From Eubacteriales bacterium (GTDB lineage Bacteria > Bacillota > Clostridia > Lachnospirales > Lachnospiraceae), in assembly GCA_030524545.1 (NCBI GenBank), contig JAUNGM010000001.1, positions 1 through 64,000 on the forward strand: a DNA stretch of 64,000 bases. The letters run 5' to 3'. The first letter of the stretch is position 1. Each line of letters begins with the position of its first letter. Positions 34,692 through 41,874 of the stretch are shown here, one piece after another. The translations under genes were made by a program, and so were the position numbers. Below the pieces are notes generated by a model. The model saw only the letters and a list, made by a program, of their open reading frames with translations, was not told the origin of the DNA and made no database searches.

Positions 34692-35504
34692 TCAAATTTC
34701 ATGAGATACCGCCTGCGCCCGGTAGCCTTCTGCAATAATATCAAGCTGCCTGTGAAAGCGTTCCAACTGCTTCAGGTCCTTGGTCTTAAATACCCGCAGG
34801 AATTCATCCTGAATCTTCATGACCTCCCGCTTATTGGAAAGCTTATAAAGGTTCTCGATATTCAGCAAAATATCCCTCACAAGGTTGGACTGCATCTGGG
34901 AAGAATTCTGCGCATCCATAATTTCGTTCCGGACGGAGGCCATTTCCTTATCCAGGGAGATAATGGCGTCTGCTGCCTTACTGAGCCTCTCTGCCACATG
35001 AAGCGGCATATCCCCCTTATATTTGTATTGCAGGGAATGCTCAATCGTTGCCCAGAAATTCATAGCCATGGTACGGATCTGAATCTCCGCCTGCAGTTTC
35101 TTAGGTCCGTTAATCGTATCTACTGTATAATAAATGATCAGATGGTAGCTTCGGTAACCGCTCTGTTTAATATGCTTCAGATAATTCTTTTCGCTCTTGA
35201 TCACCATATCTGTCCGGTTCTGGATAAGGGAAGCCACTGTTTCAATGTCTTCCTCAAACTGGCAGATGATCCTGACTCCGGCAATATCTTCAATCTCTTC
35301 CTCCATCCGATCCATCGGGATATGTTTACGCTGCATTTTCTCCAGGATACTGGAGACGCTTTTTACACGCCCGCTCACCTGCTCGATCGGGGAATACAGA
35401 TCGTTCAGTTTATGCTCCGTAATAATATGTTCAAACTTCACAATCAGTTCTCTGACTGCCAGTTCATAAGGACATAATATGCTTCTCCATAACTGTATTT
35501 CCAT
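34692..35504 (-). CDS. Small alarmone synthetase, RelA/SpoT-domain GTP pyrophosphokinase
   Basis: The 270-residue protein carries a single RelA/SpoT synthetase domain. Landmarks are VSGRVKSVSSILEKMQRK near residues 45-62, DIAGVRIICQFEEDI near 75, SGYRSYHLIIYY near 115 and EIQIRTMAMNFWATIEHSLQYKYKG near 140. A C-terminal helical region probably mediates tetramerisation. It lacks the hydrolase, TGS and ACT domains of full-length Rel, so it should make (p)ppGpp from ATP and GDP or GTP without degrading it, like RelQ/YjbM. The start at 35504 has GGAG nine bases upstream; an upstream ATG coincides with the promoter -10 and is rejected. Confidence 0.93.
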   Translation of the reverse strand: MEIQLWRSILCPYELAVRELIVKFEHIITEHKLNDLYSPIEQVSGRVKSVSSILEKMQRKHIPMDRMEEEIEDIAGVRIICQFEEDIETVASLIQNRTDMVIKSEKNYLKHIKQSGYRSYHLIIYYTVDTINGPKKLQAEIQIRTMAMNFWATIEHSLQYKYKGDMPLHVAERLSKAADAIISLDKEMASVRNEIMDAQNSSQMQSNLVRDILLNIENLYKLSNKREVMKIQDEFLRVFKTKDLKQLERFHRQLDIIAEGYRAQAVSHEI

Positions 35505-35538
35505 TTTAAATCGCTCCTTGCATTTCCATACGTTGAAC

Positions 35539-35547
35539 ATTATAACA
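35539..35547 (-). promoter_or_regulatory. Extended -10 promoter of the alarmone synthetase gene
   Basis: TGTTATAAT on the minus strand is an extended -10. The predicted start point lies about 30 nt before the chosen ATG, which supports that start. The -35 region is weak. Confidence 0.55.
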
Positions 35548-35568
35548 CAAAATTCGGAGAATTTTCTA

Positions 35569-36384
35569 CTAATATGAATAGTTTATGATATTTTTATGAA
35601 TAGCCCTTAAAATCCAGTAAGGGTTTACGCTCATCTCTTCTTTTTCCGGTGTAGAGATATAAATTCCCAGATGCAGATGCACAGGAAACTGTCCCCTGGT
35701 ACCCTCCGGCCCATATCCGGTATTTCCCATATATCCCAGAATGTCCCCCGCAGATACTGTCTCTCCCGTTTTAAAATCCCTTTCATAATCTGACAAATGA
35801 GCATAATAAAAATATCCTCCATGGGCTGCACGGATTCCAATGCGGTATCCGCCTAAAGGAAGCCAGCCAATTTGTTCTACGGTTCCGTCCGTCATGCTTA
35901 CAACAGGATAATAGCCGGATAACTCCGCAGGCCCGAACAAATCCGTACCTTCATGCAGACGTTCCCCTCCGTATGTTCTTGGTGCCAGCCATGAATTTTC
36001 AAAAGTAATCTCTCCGGATGGTATGGGAAAGTACTGAATATCGGCCCATACAGCCTCATAGCAGCTTCTCAGAAGATAAAACTCTTCCTGCTTATATCTC
36101 AGATATGGAGCTTTCTCTGTGAGAACCTCTTCAGGCGCAAAATGTCCGCCCAGCATAGAAATGGTAAGAAGTCCGGAAAAATCTCCGCCATTCGTCTCAA
36201 GGCGCTTTAATTCTTCATAAATCTCCGGCAAAAGCTCCTGCTTCCGAAAATCTTCACTTTCGCAGGTATCCATCTTCAAAATCGATGCACGGCTGCGTTC
36301 CTCAATTACTGCTGTCAAAAATACGGTCAGCATCAGAAGAAACAGCCACACAGAGACTATTCGGTACTTCTTTCCGGATTTCAT
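35569..36384 (-). CDS. M23-family (LytM-like) metallopeptidase, membrane-anchored
   Basis: This 271-residue protein has an N-terminal membrane segment or signal anchor (about residues 9-27) and a C-terminal M23 domain. RLHEGTDLFGP supplies the HxxxD zinc ligands and VHLHLGIY the final HxH. A glycine-rich DILGYMGNTGYGPEGTRG lies between. It should cut peptide cross-links of peptidoglycan outside the membrane, or act as a cell-wall or spore-coat factor. The intervening 100 residues are variable and unassigned. GGGAGG precedes the ATG, and a TATAAT (36407-36412, minus) lies 23 bp upstream. Confidence 0.9.
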   Translation of the reverse strand: MKSGKKYRIVSVWLFLLMLTVFLTAVIEERSRASILKMDTCESEDFRKQELLPEIYEELKRLETNGGDFSGLLTISMLGGHFAPEEVLTEKAPYLRYKQEEFYLLRSCYEAVWADIQYFPIPSGEITFENSWLAPRTYGGERLHEGTDLFGPAELSGYYPVVSMTDGTVEQIGWLPLGGYRIGIRAAHGGYFYYAHLSDYERDFKTGETVSAGDILGYMGNTGYGPEGTRGQFPVHLHLGIYISTPEKEEMSVNPYWILRAIHKNIINYSY

Positions 36385-36465
36385 CCCCCACCTCCCATAC
36401 CTGAAGATTATATGCAGGCAGCGGATGATTTAGAACCAGAAGTTTTCAGTCCGGAAATTTCCCAT

Positions 36466-36492
36466 AAAAATACCCCGACATTCCTGCCGGGG
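36466..36492 (-). terminator. Terminator downstream of pepD
   Basis: On the minus strand CCCCG and CGGGG with inner pairing enclose an 11-nt loop and are followed by TATTTTTAT. It ends the pepD transcript 30 bp after its stop codon. Confidence 0.75.
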
Positions 36493-36521
36493 CATCTTAT
36501 TGTATTCACATTATGGAAAAA

Positions 36522-37973
36522 TCAGTCTTTTAAAGCCTCAAGGGTTTTCACAAGATATTCCCATACACGCTTCGTGGAAGCAATATCCAAAACTTCCTCA
36601 GAAGTATGGATATCCTTCATGTTCGGTCCGAGAGATACACAATCCAGGCCTTCCATCTTTTTATAGAAAAGGCCGCATTCCAGTCCTGCATGGATAGCTA
36701 CCACATTTGGTGCCGTTCCATACATTTCTTTGTATACTTCTACCATTTTGTCACGGAGCGGGGAATCCTTGCGGTATTCCCATGCAGGATAAGCACCCTG
36801 GATTTCATATTCGCCTCCCAGGAATTCCGTAAGATATTCAATTTTATCAGAAACAGCATCCCGTGCAGCTTCTACGGAGCTTCTCACACCGGAGCTTGCC
36901 ATAAGTTCCTCTTCCTCCAGCTTCAAAATACCAAGGTTTGTGGAAGTTTCCACAAGGCCTTCGATCGTACCGCTCATTTTCTGAATACCGAAAGGAACCT
37001 GCATGAGATAGAACAAAACCTTTTCCCGGCTGGTTGGATGAAGGACATTCGCTTTTGTCATTCCTTCTCCCTTAATTTCAATCGTAATCCCTTCGTCACT
37101 TCCGGCATATTCTTCACGAAGCTTTGCCTGACAGAGTTCCGCATATGCTTTCACAGCAGCAACTTCTTCTGATGCTGTAAGAATTCCGGCATTTGCTTCT
37201 CTGGTAATAGCATTATCCTTCTGTCCGCCTTCCAGGGAAAGAATCTCATAGTCTGCATGTTTTTTCAGTTCATATAAAAATCTGCCCATCAGAATATTGG
37301 CACTGGCACGTTTTTTGTCAATCTCAGCACCGGAATGTCCGCCTGCAAGGCCGCAGAACTTAATCGTGAGTTTTTCGCCCTCAGCTTCCACTCTTCTTAC
37401 AGGAATATGGCTGATTCCGGTAAGTCCGCCCGCACAGCTGATCCAAAGGCTTCCTTCCTCTTCGGAATCCAGATTGATGAGTCTCCTTCCTTTCAGCACA
37501 CTGCAGTCAAATCCCACAGCACCGAGAAGTCCGATTTCTTCATCTACAGTGATCAGAAGCTCCAGTGCCGGATGCGCGATCTCATCGCTGTCCAGAAGTG
37601 CAAGTCCGTAAGCGACAGCAATGCCGTCATCACCGCCAAGTGTCGTGCCATTTGCAGAAATATAACCATTTTCCACGGAAAGATTCAGCCCGTCTTTTGT
37701 AAAATCATGCTCTACATCCGGACGTTTTTCACATACCATATCCATATGTCCCTGAAGGATTACGACAGGGGCATTCTCATACCCTGGTGTAGCAGGTTTA
37801 TAAATTACTACGTTATTCATCTCATCCTGCACATATTCAAGGCCGTGCTCTTTGGCAAACGCAACCAGATAATCGCTGATCTCCTTTGTATTTCCGGAAC
37901 CATGCGGAATTTTACAGATTTCTTCAAAATAGTAAAAAACTTTTTTCGGTTCGCAATTTTCTAAAACTCTCAT
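36522..37973 (-). CDS. pepD: Aminoacyl-histidine dipeptidase (PepD, M20C family)
   Basis: The 483-residue enzyme has the M20 metal ligands in VILQGHMDMVCEK near residue 70, LGGDDGIAVAYGLA near 110 and VTVDEEIGLLGAVG near 140. GGHSGAEIDKKRASAN (the lid boundary) and HAGLECGLFYKKM complete the family picture. It is a cytoplasmic dipeptidase of broad specificity that includes Xaa-His dipeptides. AGGAGG lies nine bases before the ATG at 37973, the best of three nearby in-frame ATGs. It is a single-gene unit, divergent from ylbJ. Confidence 0.95.
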   Translation of the reverse strand: MRVLENCEPKKVFYYFEEICKIPHGSGNTKEISDYLVAFAKEHGLEYVQDEMNNVVIYKPATPGYENAPVVILQGHMDMVCEKRPDVEHDFTKDGLNLSVENGYISANGTTLGGDDGIAVAYGLALLDSDEIAHPALELLITVDEEIGLLGAVGFDCSVLKGRRLINLDSEEEGSLWISCAGGLTGISHIPVRRVEAEGEKLTIKFCGLAGGHSGAEIDKKRASANILMGRFLYELKKHADYEILSLEGGQKDNAITREANAGILTASEEVAAVKAYAELCQAKLREEYAGSDEGITIEIKGEGMTKANVLHPTSREKVLFYLMQVPFGIQKMSGTIEGLVETSTNLGILKLEEEELMASSGVRSSVEAARDAVSDKIEYLTEFLGGEYEIQGAYPAWEYRKDSPLRDKMVEVYKEMYGTAPNVVAIHAGLECGLFYKKMEGLDCVSLGPNMKDIHTSEEVLDIASTKRVWEYLVKTLEALKD

Positions 37974-38050
37974 GATCATTTTCCTCCTGATTTTATTCAT
38001 CTATGCAAATAGCTTTCAGCCACGCTATCATATTCCAATCGTCCATTCCA

Positions 38051-38056
38051 TATAAT
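38051..38056 (+). promoter_or_regulatory. Possible -10 of ylbJ
   Basis: A TATAAT lies 23 bp upstream of the ylbJ start. The -35 is poor. A sporulation sigma factor would be expected for this gene, but I do not see a clear match. Confidence 0.3.
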
Positions 38057-38078
38057 AAAGAAAAAAACAGGACAGTCT

Positions 38079-39017
38079 ATGAAACGCAAATTAAGTATCG
38101 CAGGAGTTTTCCTGCTCCTTTTGTTTCTTCTGCGCTATCCCCAGGAAGCGCTCAGTGCCTCCCGGGAGGGTATGAAGCTGTGGCTGAACACCCTGCTTCC
38201 TACGCTTCTTCCTTTTCTTATTTTAACCGGTTTTTTGATACATACGGATGGAATCGAAAAAATTCTGTCACCATTTTCCGTAATGTGGAAGACTGTTCTT
38301 GGCCTGTCTCCTGCAGGGGCTTATGTTTTTCTCCTGGGGATGCTCTGCGGCTATCCCATGGGCGCCAAACTTGCATCCGAACTGTTTGCCTGCCAAAAGA
38401 TTGACCGCAGAGAAGCGGAGTACCTTCTCACTTTCACCAATCAGGCAAGCCCGGCTTTCCTCACCACATATCTGGCACACATCTGCCTTGAACAGAGAAC
38501 CTCCGCAAAAGAAATCCTTATCGTTATTTTTACTGCAAATATCCTTTGCATGATTTTCTTTCGATTTGTGATATTCCGGAACAATACGGCTACGAGAAGT
38601 AATGAGATCATCCCAAAAAAAGAGACATCTACTACCAGCTCACCAGGAAGCATCATAGATGTCTCTATTATGAACGGATTCGAAACCATAACCCGGCTGG
38701 GCGGTTACATTCTCCTTTTTTCCATTATATCGGCATGCATACGTCATTACTGGAAATGGTCGCCTTCCATATGCAGTCTGATAGTCGGAACAATGGAAAT
38801 TACAACCGGTCTTCATCAGATTGCTCTGTCCGGTATTCCCTATGAGATACGCTATCCCATCTCCATGGCCCTGACGGCTTTCGGAGGATTCTGTATTCTC
38901 GCGCAGACACGAAGCGTTACTGATAAACGCCTGTCATTCCTGCCCTACATCAGTGCAAAATGCATGAATGGAGCAGTAACGGCCATACTGTTATTAATTC
39001 TCTCCAAGGTCATCTAA
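38079..39017 (+). CDS. ylbJ: YlbJ-like sporulation integral membrane protein (nucleoside-recognition domain)
   Basis: The 312-residue membrane protein has about eight hydrophobic segments and the Gate/nucleoside-recognition motifs of YlbJ. Examples are LWLNTLLPTLLPFLILTGFL near residue 34, FLLGMLCGYPMGAKL near 85, FTNQASPAFL near 120 and NGFETITRLGGYILLFS near 200. YlbJ homologues are needed for normal endospore formation in Bacillus. It lies next to coaD and rsmD, as in Bacillus (ylbH-I-J), but on the opposite strand. Its last 24 bp overlap the convergent coiled-coil gene. ACAGGACAG precedes the ATG. Confidence 0.9.
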   Translation: MKRKLSIAGVFLLLLFLLRYPQEALSASREGMKLWLNTLLPTLLPFLILTGFLIHTDGIEKILSPFSVMWKTVLGLSPAGAYVFLLGMLCGYPMGAKLASELFACQKIDRREAEYLLTFTNQASPAFLTTYLAHICLEQRTSAKEILIVIFTANILCMIFFRFVIFRNNTATRSNEIIPKKETSTTSSPGSIIDVSIMNGFETITRLGGYILLFSIISACIRHYWKWSPSICSLIVGTMEITTGLHQIALSGIPYEIRYPISMALTAFGGFCILAQTRSVTDKRLSFLPYISAKCMNGAVTAILLLILSKVI

Positions 39018-39620
39018 CATGGTATCGTCTGCTTCTTCCGGCTCCTCATGATAGGAGTTGGACATTGCTGCAGCCTGGGCTGTCTGCGGAGCAAGTTCCT
39101 GACGATTATGATTCACAACCTCCAGACAGGTCTGGAGAGCTTCGATAAATGCTTTATATTTGCCGCCTGCATCATCCAGCGTCTGGCTTAAGATTGCACC
39201 GATATTTGCCATCATATCATCTGTATAAGTAATCGCACTGAGACGAATGCTGTTCGCATCCTGGGTTGCAGAATCCAGGATTTCCTGAGCCTGTTTATTG
39301 GCTGCATTGATCGTCTCATTTGCCTGTGCGTAGGCCTTCTGCATAATTTCATGCTGGGTAACCAGCTCCTGAGCCTTCGCCTGGGCATCTGCGATCAGAT
39401 TGTCTGCCTTTACCTGGGCATCTTCCAGAATGGCATCTTTATTGCTGATGATCTTCTGATAACGCTTAATCTCATCCGGAGTCTTCAGACGAAGTTCACG
39501 GAGAAGTTCTTCGATTTCCTCTTTATTTACGACAATCTTGGTAGTAGATAATGGCTGATATTTACAACTGTCGACATACTCCTCGATTTCCTCAATAATC
39601 TGTTCAATTCTGCTGCTCAT
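38994..39620 (-). CDS. DivIVA/V-ATPase-subunit-like coiled-coil protein
   Basis: This 208-residue, strongly helical protein has a short N-terminal globular region (about residues 1-55) and a long coiled coil (about 60-135, rich in Ala, Gln and Glu: ADNLIADAQAKAQELV, then ANKQAQEILDSATQDAN). A variable acidic tail follows. Similar proteins are often labelled as ATPase or ATP synthase subunits because of the coil, but there is no ATP-binding motif. It fits better as a DivIVA/GpsB-type scaffold, which is inference. It is the last gene of the mgsA-rsmD-coaD operon, 23 bp after coaD, and its 3' end overlaps ylbJ. Confidence 0.8.
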   Translation of the reverse strand: MSSRIEQIIEEIEEYVDSCKYQPLSTTKIVVNKEEIEELLRELRLKTPDEIKRYQKIISNKDAILEDAQVKADNLIADAQAKAQELVTQHEIMQKAYAQANETINAANKQAQEILDSATQDANSIRLSAITYTDDMMANIGAILSQTLDDAGGKYKAFIEALQTCLEVVNHNRQELAPQTAQAAAMSNSYHEEPEEADDTMLDDLGEN

Positions 39621-39643
39621 AGTACACTCTCCTTATATTTTCT

Positions 39644-40126
39644 CTATTTTTCGTACATCTTAAGCATAACTGCTTCGATAATCTCAGGCGGTGCAAATTT
39701 AGATAAATCCCCATTAAATTTCGCAACCTCTTTCATAATTGTGGAGCTTAAATATGCATATTCCAGACTGGTTGTCAGAAATACAGTATCTATATCCGGC
39801 GCCAGCACCCGATTTGTCTGGGCCATCTGCAATTCATATTCAAAGTCCGTAACAGCACGCAGTCCTCTGACAATCACCTTCGCATGATTCTGTCTGGCAA
39901 AATTTACAGAAAGACCATCAAAGGGTTTTACGATGACATTGGGCATGCTTTTTGTCGCCTTTTCTAATATATTAACACGTTCTTCCACAGAAAACAACGG
40001 ACTTTTTGCAGAATTGTGCAAAACACCTACAATTACCTGATCAAAGGAAACACTTGCTCGGCGGATGACATCAAGATGACCATAAGTAGCCGGATCAAAG
40101 CTTCCGGGATAAACAGCTGTTACCAT
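39644..40126 (-). CDS. coaD: Pantetheine-phosphate adenylyltransferase
   Basis: The 160-residue enzyme starts with [21 protein letters not shown], which carries the nucleotidyltransferase TxGH motif. Other landmarks are [23 protein letters not shown] near residue 87 and [22 protein letters not shown] near 117. It adds AMP to 4'-phosphopantetheine, the fourth step of coenzyme A synthesis. It lies 19 bp after rsmD, a pairing conserved in many Bacillota. Confidence 0.97.
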   Translation of the reverse strand: MVTAVYPGSFDPATYGHLDVIRRASVSFDQVIVGVLHNSAKSPLFSVEERVNILEKATKSMPNVIVKPFDGLSVNFARQNHAKVIVRGLRAVTDFEYELQMAQTNRVLAPDIDTVFLTTSLEYAYLSSTIMKEVAKFNGDLSKFAPPEIIEAVMLKMYEK

Positions 40127-40145
40127 TGTACAATCTCTCTTTCTC

Positions 40146-40700
40146 TTACGGTAATTTTTTCAGGAAAACATGTTTATTGGTCTTATACTCTTTGGAACGA
40201 AGCAGACAGTATCCGATAGATTCCACATAAGAAAAATCTGTCTTCAAATCTGCTTCTATTATAATGAGAGTCTCTTCATCAATAATACTGCTGTCCTTCA
40301 GATATTCAAGCACCTGGCGCTCCAATTCCTGATTATATGGCGGATCCATAAATACACAGTCGAAAACGCCTTTCTTTTCCAGCGAACGAAGTGCCTGCAG
40401 AACATCCATGTTCAGAAGTTTACCATTTTCTGCGAGTTTTGTAAATGAAAGATTTTCCCTGATGCAGGCACATGCCCTGGGATTTTTTTCCACAAACACA
40501 GCATATGCGGCACCGCGGCTTAAAGCTTCGATTCCAATGCCGCCGCTGCCGCTGAACAGATCCAGAAACCTGCTGTCCAAAAGTTCCGGCTGCAGAATAT
40601 TAAATAATGTTTCTTTAATTCGGTCTGTAGTCGGCCGGGTATCTGTTCCCGGTACGGTTTTTAACTGAAGCCTTCTGGCCTTCCCTGCTATTACTCTCAT
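40146..40700 (-). CDS. rsmD: 16S rRNA (guanine(966)-N(2))-methyltransferase
   Basis: This 184-residue protein starts [18 protein letters not shown]. It carries [15 protein letters not shown], the SAM-binding [20 protein letters not shown] and the amino-methyltransferase tetrapeptide in [13 protein letters not shown]. It methylates G966 of 16S rRNA. The ATG at 40700 overlaps the mgsA stop by four bases; a TTG 18 bp upstream is less likely. It lies between mgsA and coaD in one operon. Confidence 0.96.
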   Translation of the reverse strand: MRVIAGKARRLQLKTVPGTDTRPTTDRIKETLFNILQPELLDSRFLDLFSGSGGIGIEALSRGAAYAVFVEKNPRACACIRENLSFTKLAENGKLLNMDVLQALRSLEKKGVFDCVFMDPPYNQELERQVLEYLKDSSIIDEETLIIIEADLKTDFSYVESIGYCLLRSKEYKTNKHVFLKKLP

Positions 40701-41092
40701 CTCAGATTCAGTCTCCAATCCAGATCTCCGCGGGATAATCCGAGAATCAGCAGCTCTGCCGTAGCAATATTGGTTGCCACAGGAATATTATACTGATCAC
40801 AGCGCTTCACAATTGCCATGATGTCAGGCTCTTTCGGATCAATCATCACAGGATTGTAAAAAAGGATTACCATATCCAGGTTCTGACGTTCCACCATCTC
40901 CATGAATTGTTTATCACCGCCGATACTTCCGGCCAGGAACTTGTGTACATGAAGGCTGGTCGCTTCTTCAATCCTTCTTCCTGTAGTTCCGGTAGCATAA
41001 ACCTCATGCTTCGCAAGAATATTCTTGTAAGCGATGCAGAAGTCTTCAATCAGAACCTTTTTGCTGTTGTGTGCAATGATTCCTAAATTCAT
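40697..41092 (-). CDS. mgsA: Methylglyoxal synthase
   Basis: The 131-residue protein has the MgsA core. IGIIAHNSKK-like opening residues are followed by VYATGTTGRRIEEATSL for phosphate binding, LAGSIGGDKQFMEMV with the catalytic Asp, FYNPVMIDPKEPDIMAIVKRCDQYNIPVATN, and a final TAELLI. It converts dihydroxyacetone phosphate to methylglyoxal, a bypass used under phosphate limitation or sugar excess. It heads the mgsA-rsmD-coaD-coiled-coil operon. The glyoxalase-like VOC gene at 308-673 could deal with its toxic product, but this is only a guess. Confidence 0.95.
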   Translation of the reverse strand: MNLGIIAHNSKKVLIEDFCIAYKNILAKHEVYATGTTGRRIEEATSLHVHKFLAGSIGGDKQFMEMVERQNLDMVILFYNPVMIDPKEPDIMAIVKRCDQYNIPVATNIATAELLILGLSRGDLDWRLNLR

Positions 41093-41147
41093 AGTTCACC
41101 TCTCCATTTTTCCAATACAGTATATTTTAATCCTTTATGTCTTATCC

Positions 41148-41176
41148 ATTATAACAACTTGCCAAAAGAAGTGCAA
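41148..41176 (-). promoter_or_regulatory. Sigma-A promoter of the mgsA operon
   Basis: On the minus strand TTGCAC and TATAAT are 17 bp apart, and the -10 also has TG in the extended position. It lies 56 bp upstream of mgsA and just outside the MITE-like element. Confidence 0.8.
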
Positions 41177-41225
41177 TTAAATCTTACAAAATATACAAAA
41201 TTCATAGTTTGTTAATAATTCAAAC

Positions 41226-41369
41226 GTAACTGTTCAGTACCTTCACAGTTACGAGCCAAAATTCATTAGAGATCACCTTCGGTGAAGGAATTTTGGCTTG
41301 TATGTCTCGGGATTTTCATGAATAAATGCATGAAAACACCTCGCGGGATACTACCTGCTGAATAGTTAC
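41226..41369. mobile_element. MITE-like 144-bp element with 8-bp target-site duplication
   Basis: The element begins GTAACTGTTCAG and ends CTGAATAGTTAC, 12-bp terminal inverted repeats with one mismatch. It is flanked on both sides by the identical octamer ATTCAAAC (41218-41225 and 41370-41377). Inside are further nested hairpins: GTAACTG/CAGTTAC, AGCCAAAATTC/GAATTTTGGCT around a CACC-TTCG-GTGA tetraloop stem, and TTTTCATG/CATGAAAA. There is no coding capacity, so it would have to be moved by a transposase supplied elsewhere. It accounts for the middle of the 400-bp gap between mgsA and the SASP gene. The transcribed form would also be highly structured, so a structured RNA is an alternative reading. 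Confidence 0.7.
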
Positions 41370-41417
41370 ATTCAAACAACATATCAAAAATCTGCCAGTT
41401 CAGGCAGGAACTTCTAG

Positions 41418-41445
41418 TGTATTATTCTGCAAATGTCACATACTA
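41418..41445 (+). promoter_or_regulatory. Putative sigma-G/sigma-F promoter of the SASP gene
   Basis: CATACTA (41439-41445) matches the forespore -10 consensus CATNNTA and lies 47 bp before the start codon. The upstream GTATT is a possible -35, but the 15-bp gap is shorter than usual, so only the -10 is convincing. Confidence 0.5.
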
Positions 41446-41492
41446 GCATTGTAACATCAAAACAACAAAAACAACCAAGGAGGAAATGAATC

Positions 41493-41720
41493 ATGTCAAA
41501 CACAACTTCTTCTAACAGAGCAGTCGTACCGGAGGCAAAAGGTGCATTAGACCGTTTCAAATTCGAGGTAGCAAACGAACTGGGTGTTCCGCTTACAGAC
41601 GGATACAACGGAAACCTGACTTCCAAACAGAACGGAAGCGTAGGCGGCTATATGGTGAAGAAAATGATCGAAGCACAGGAAAGACAGATGTCTACCGGAA
41701 GCCAGAGCGGCCAGTTCTAA
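41493..41720 (+). CDS. Alpha/beta-type small acid-soluble spore protein
   Basis: The 75-residue protein is a complete alpha/beta SASP. The N-terminal variable segment is followed by ALDRFKFEVANELGVPL, which holds the germination-protease cleavage region, and then by the DNA-contact part LTSKQNGSVGGYMVKKMIE. These proteins coat and protect spore DNA in the forespore and are degraded at germination. The strong AAGGAGGAAATGAATC site and the forespore-type -10 fit high late expression. It shows that the organism can form endospores. It is a single gene with its own terminator. Confidence 0.96.
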   Translation: MSNTTSSNRAVVPEAKGALDRFKFEVANELGVPLTDGYNGNLTSKQNGSVGGYMVKKMIEAQERQMSTGSQSGQF

Positions 41721-41796
41721 CAGAACCGAATCCGTATTTCTGATTCAGAAATCACTCTGCATCATATATAACGAAAAATAGATTGCAGACAAAGTG

Positions 41797-41849
41797 AAAC
41801 AGCGTTGCTTTATATCTATTCTCAATAGTTATAAAGTGACGCTGTTTTT
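41797..41849 (+). terminator. Terminator of the SASP gene
   Basis: AAACAGCGT pairs with ACGCTGTTT, extended by an inner CTTTATA/TATAAAG-like stem, and is followed by TTTTACTG. It lies 77 bp after the stop codon and could also slow transcription from the pepP side. Confidence 0.8.
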
Positions 41850-41874
41850 ACTGTCCTGTGTTTTTACATCGGCC

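Noticed and set aside
38994-39620. ATP synthase or V-type ATPase subunit
   Set aside because: Only the coiled coil resembles such subunits. There are no other ATPase genes nearby and no membrane segment.
41226-41369. Riboswitch reading of the structured mgsA-SASP intergenic region
   Set aside because: The exact 8-bp flanking duplication and terminal inverted repeats fit a transposed element better, and it lies upstream of both promoters rather than in a leader.
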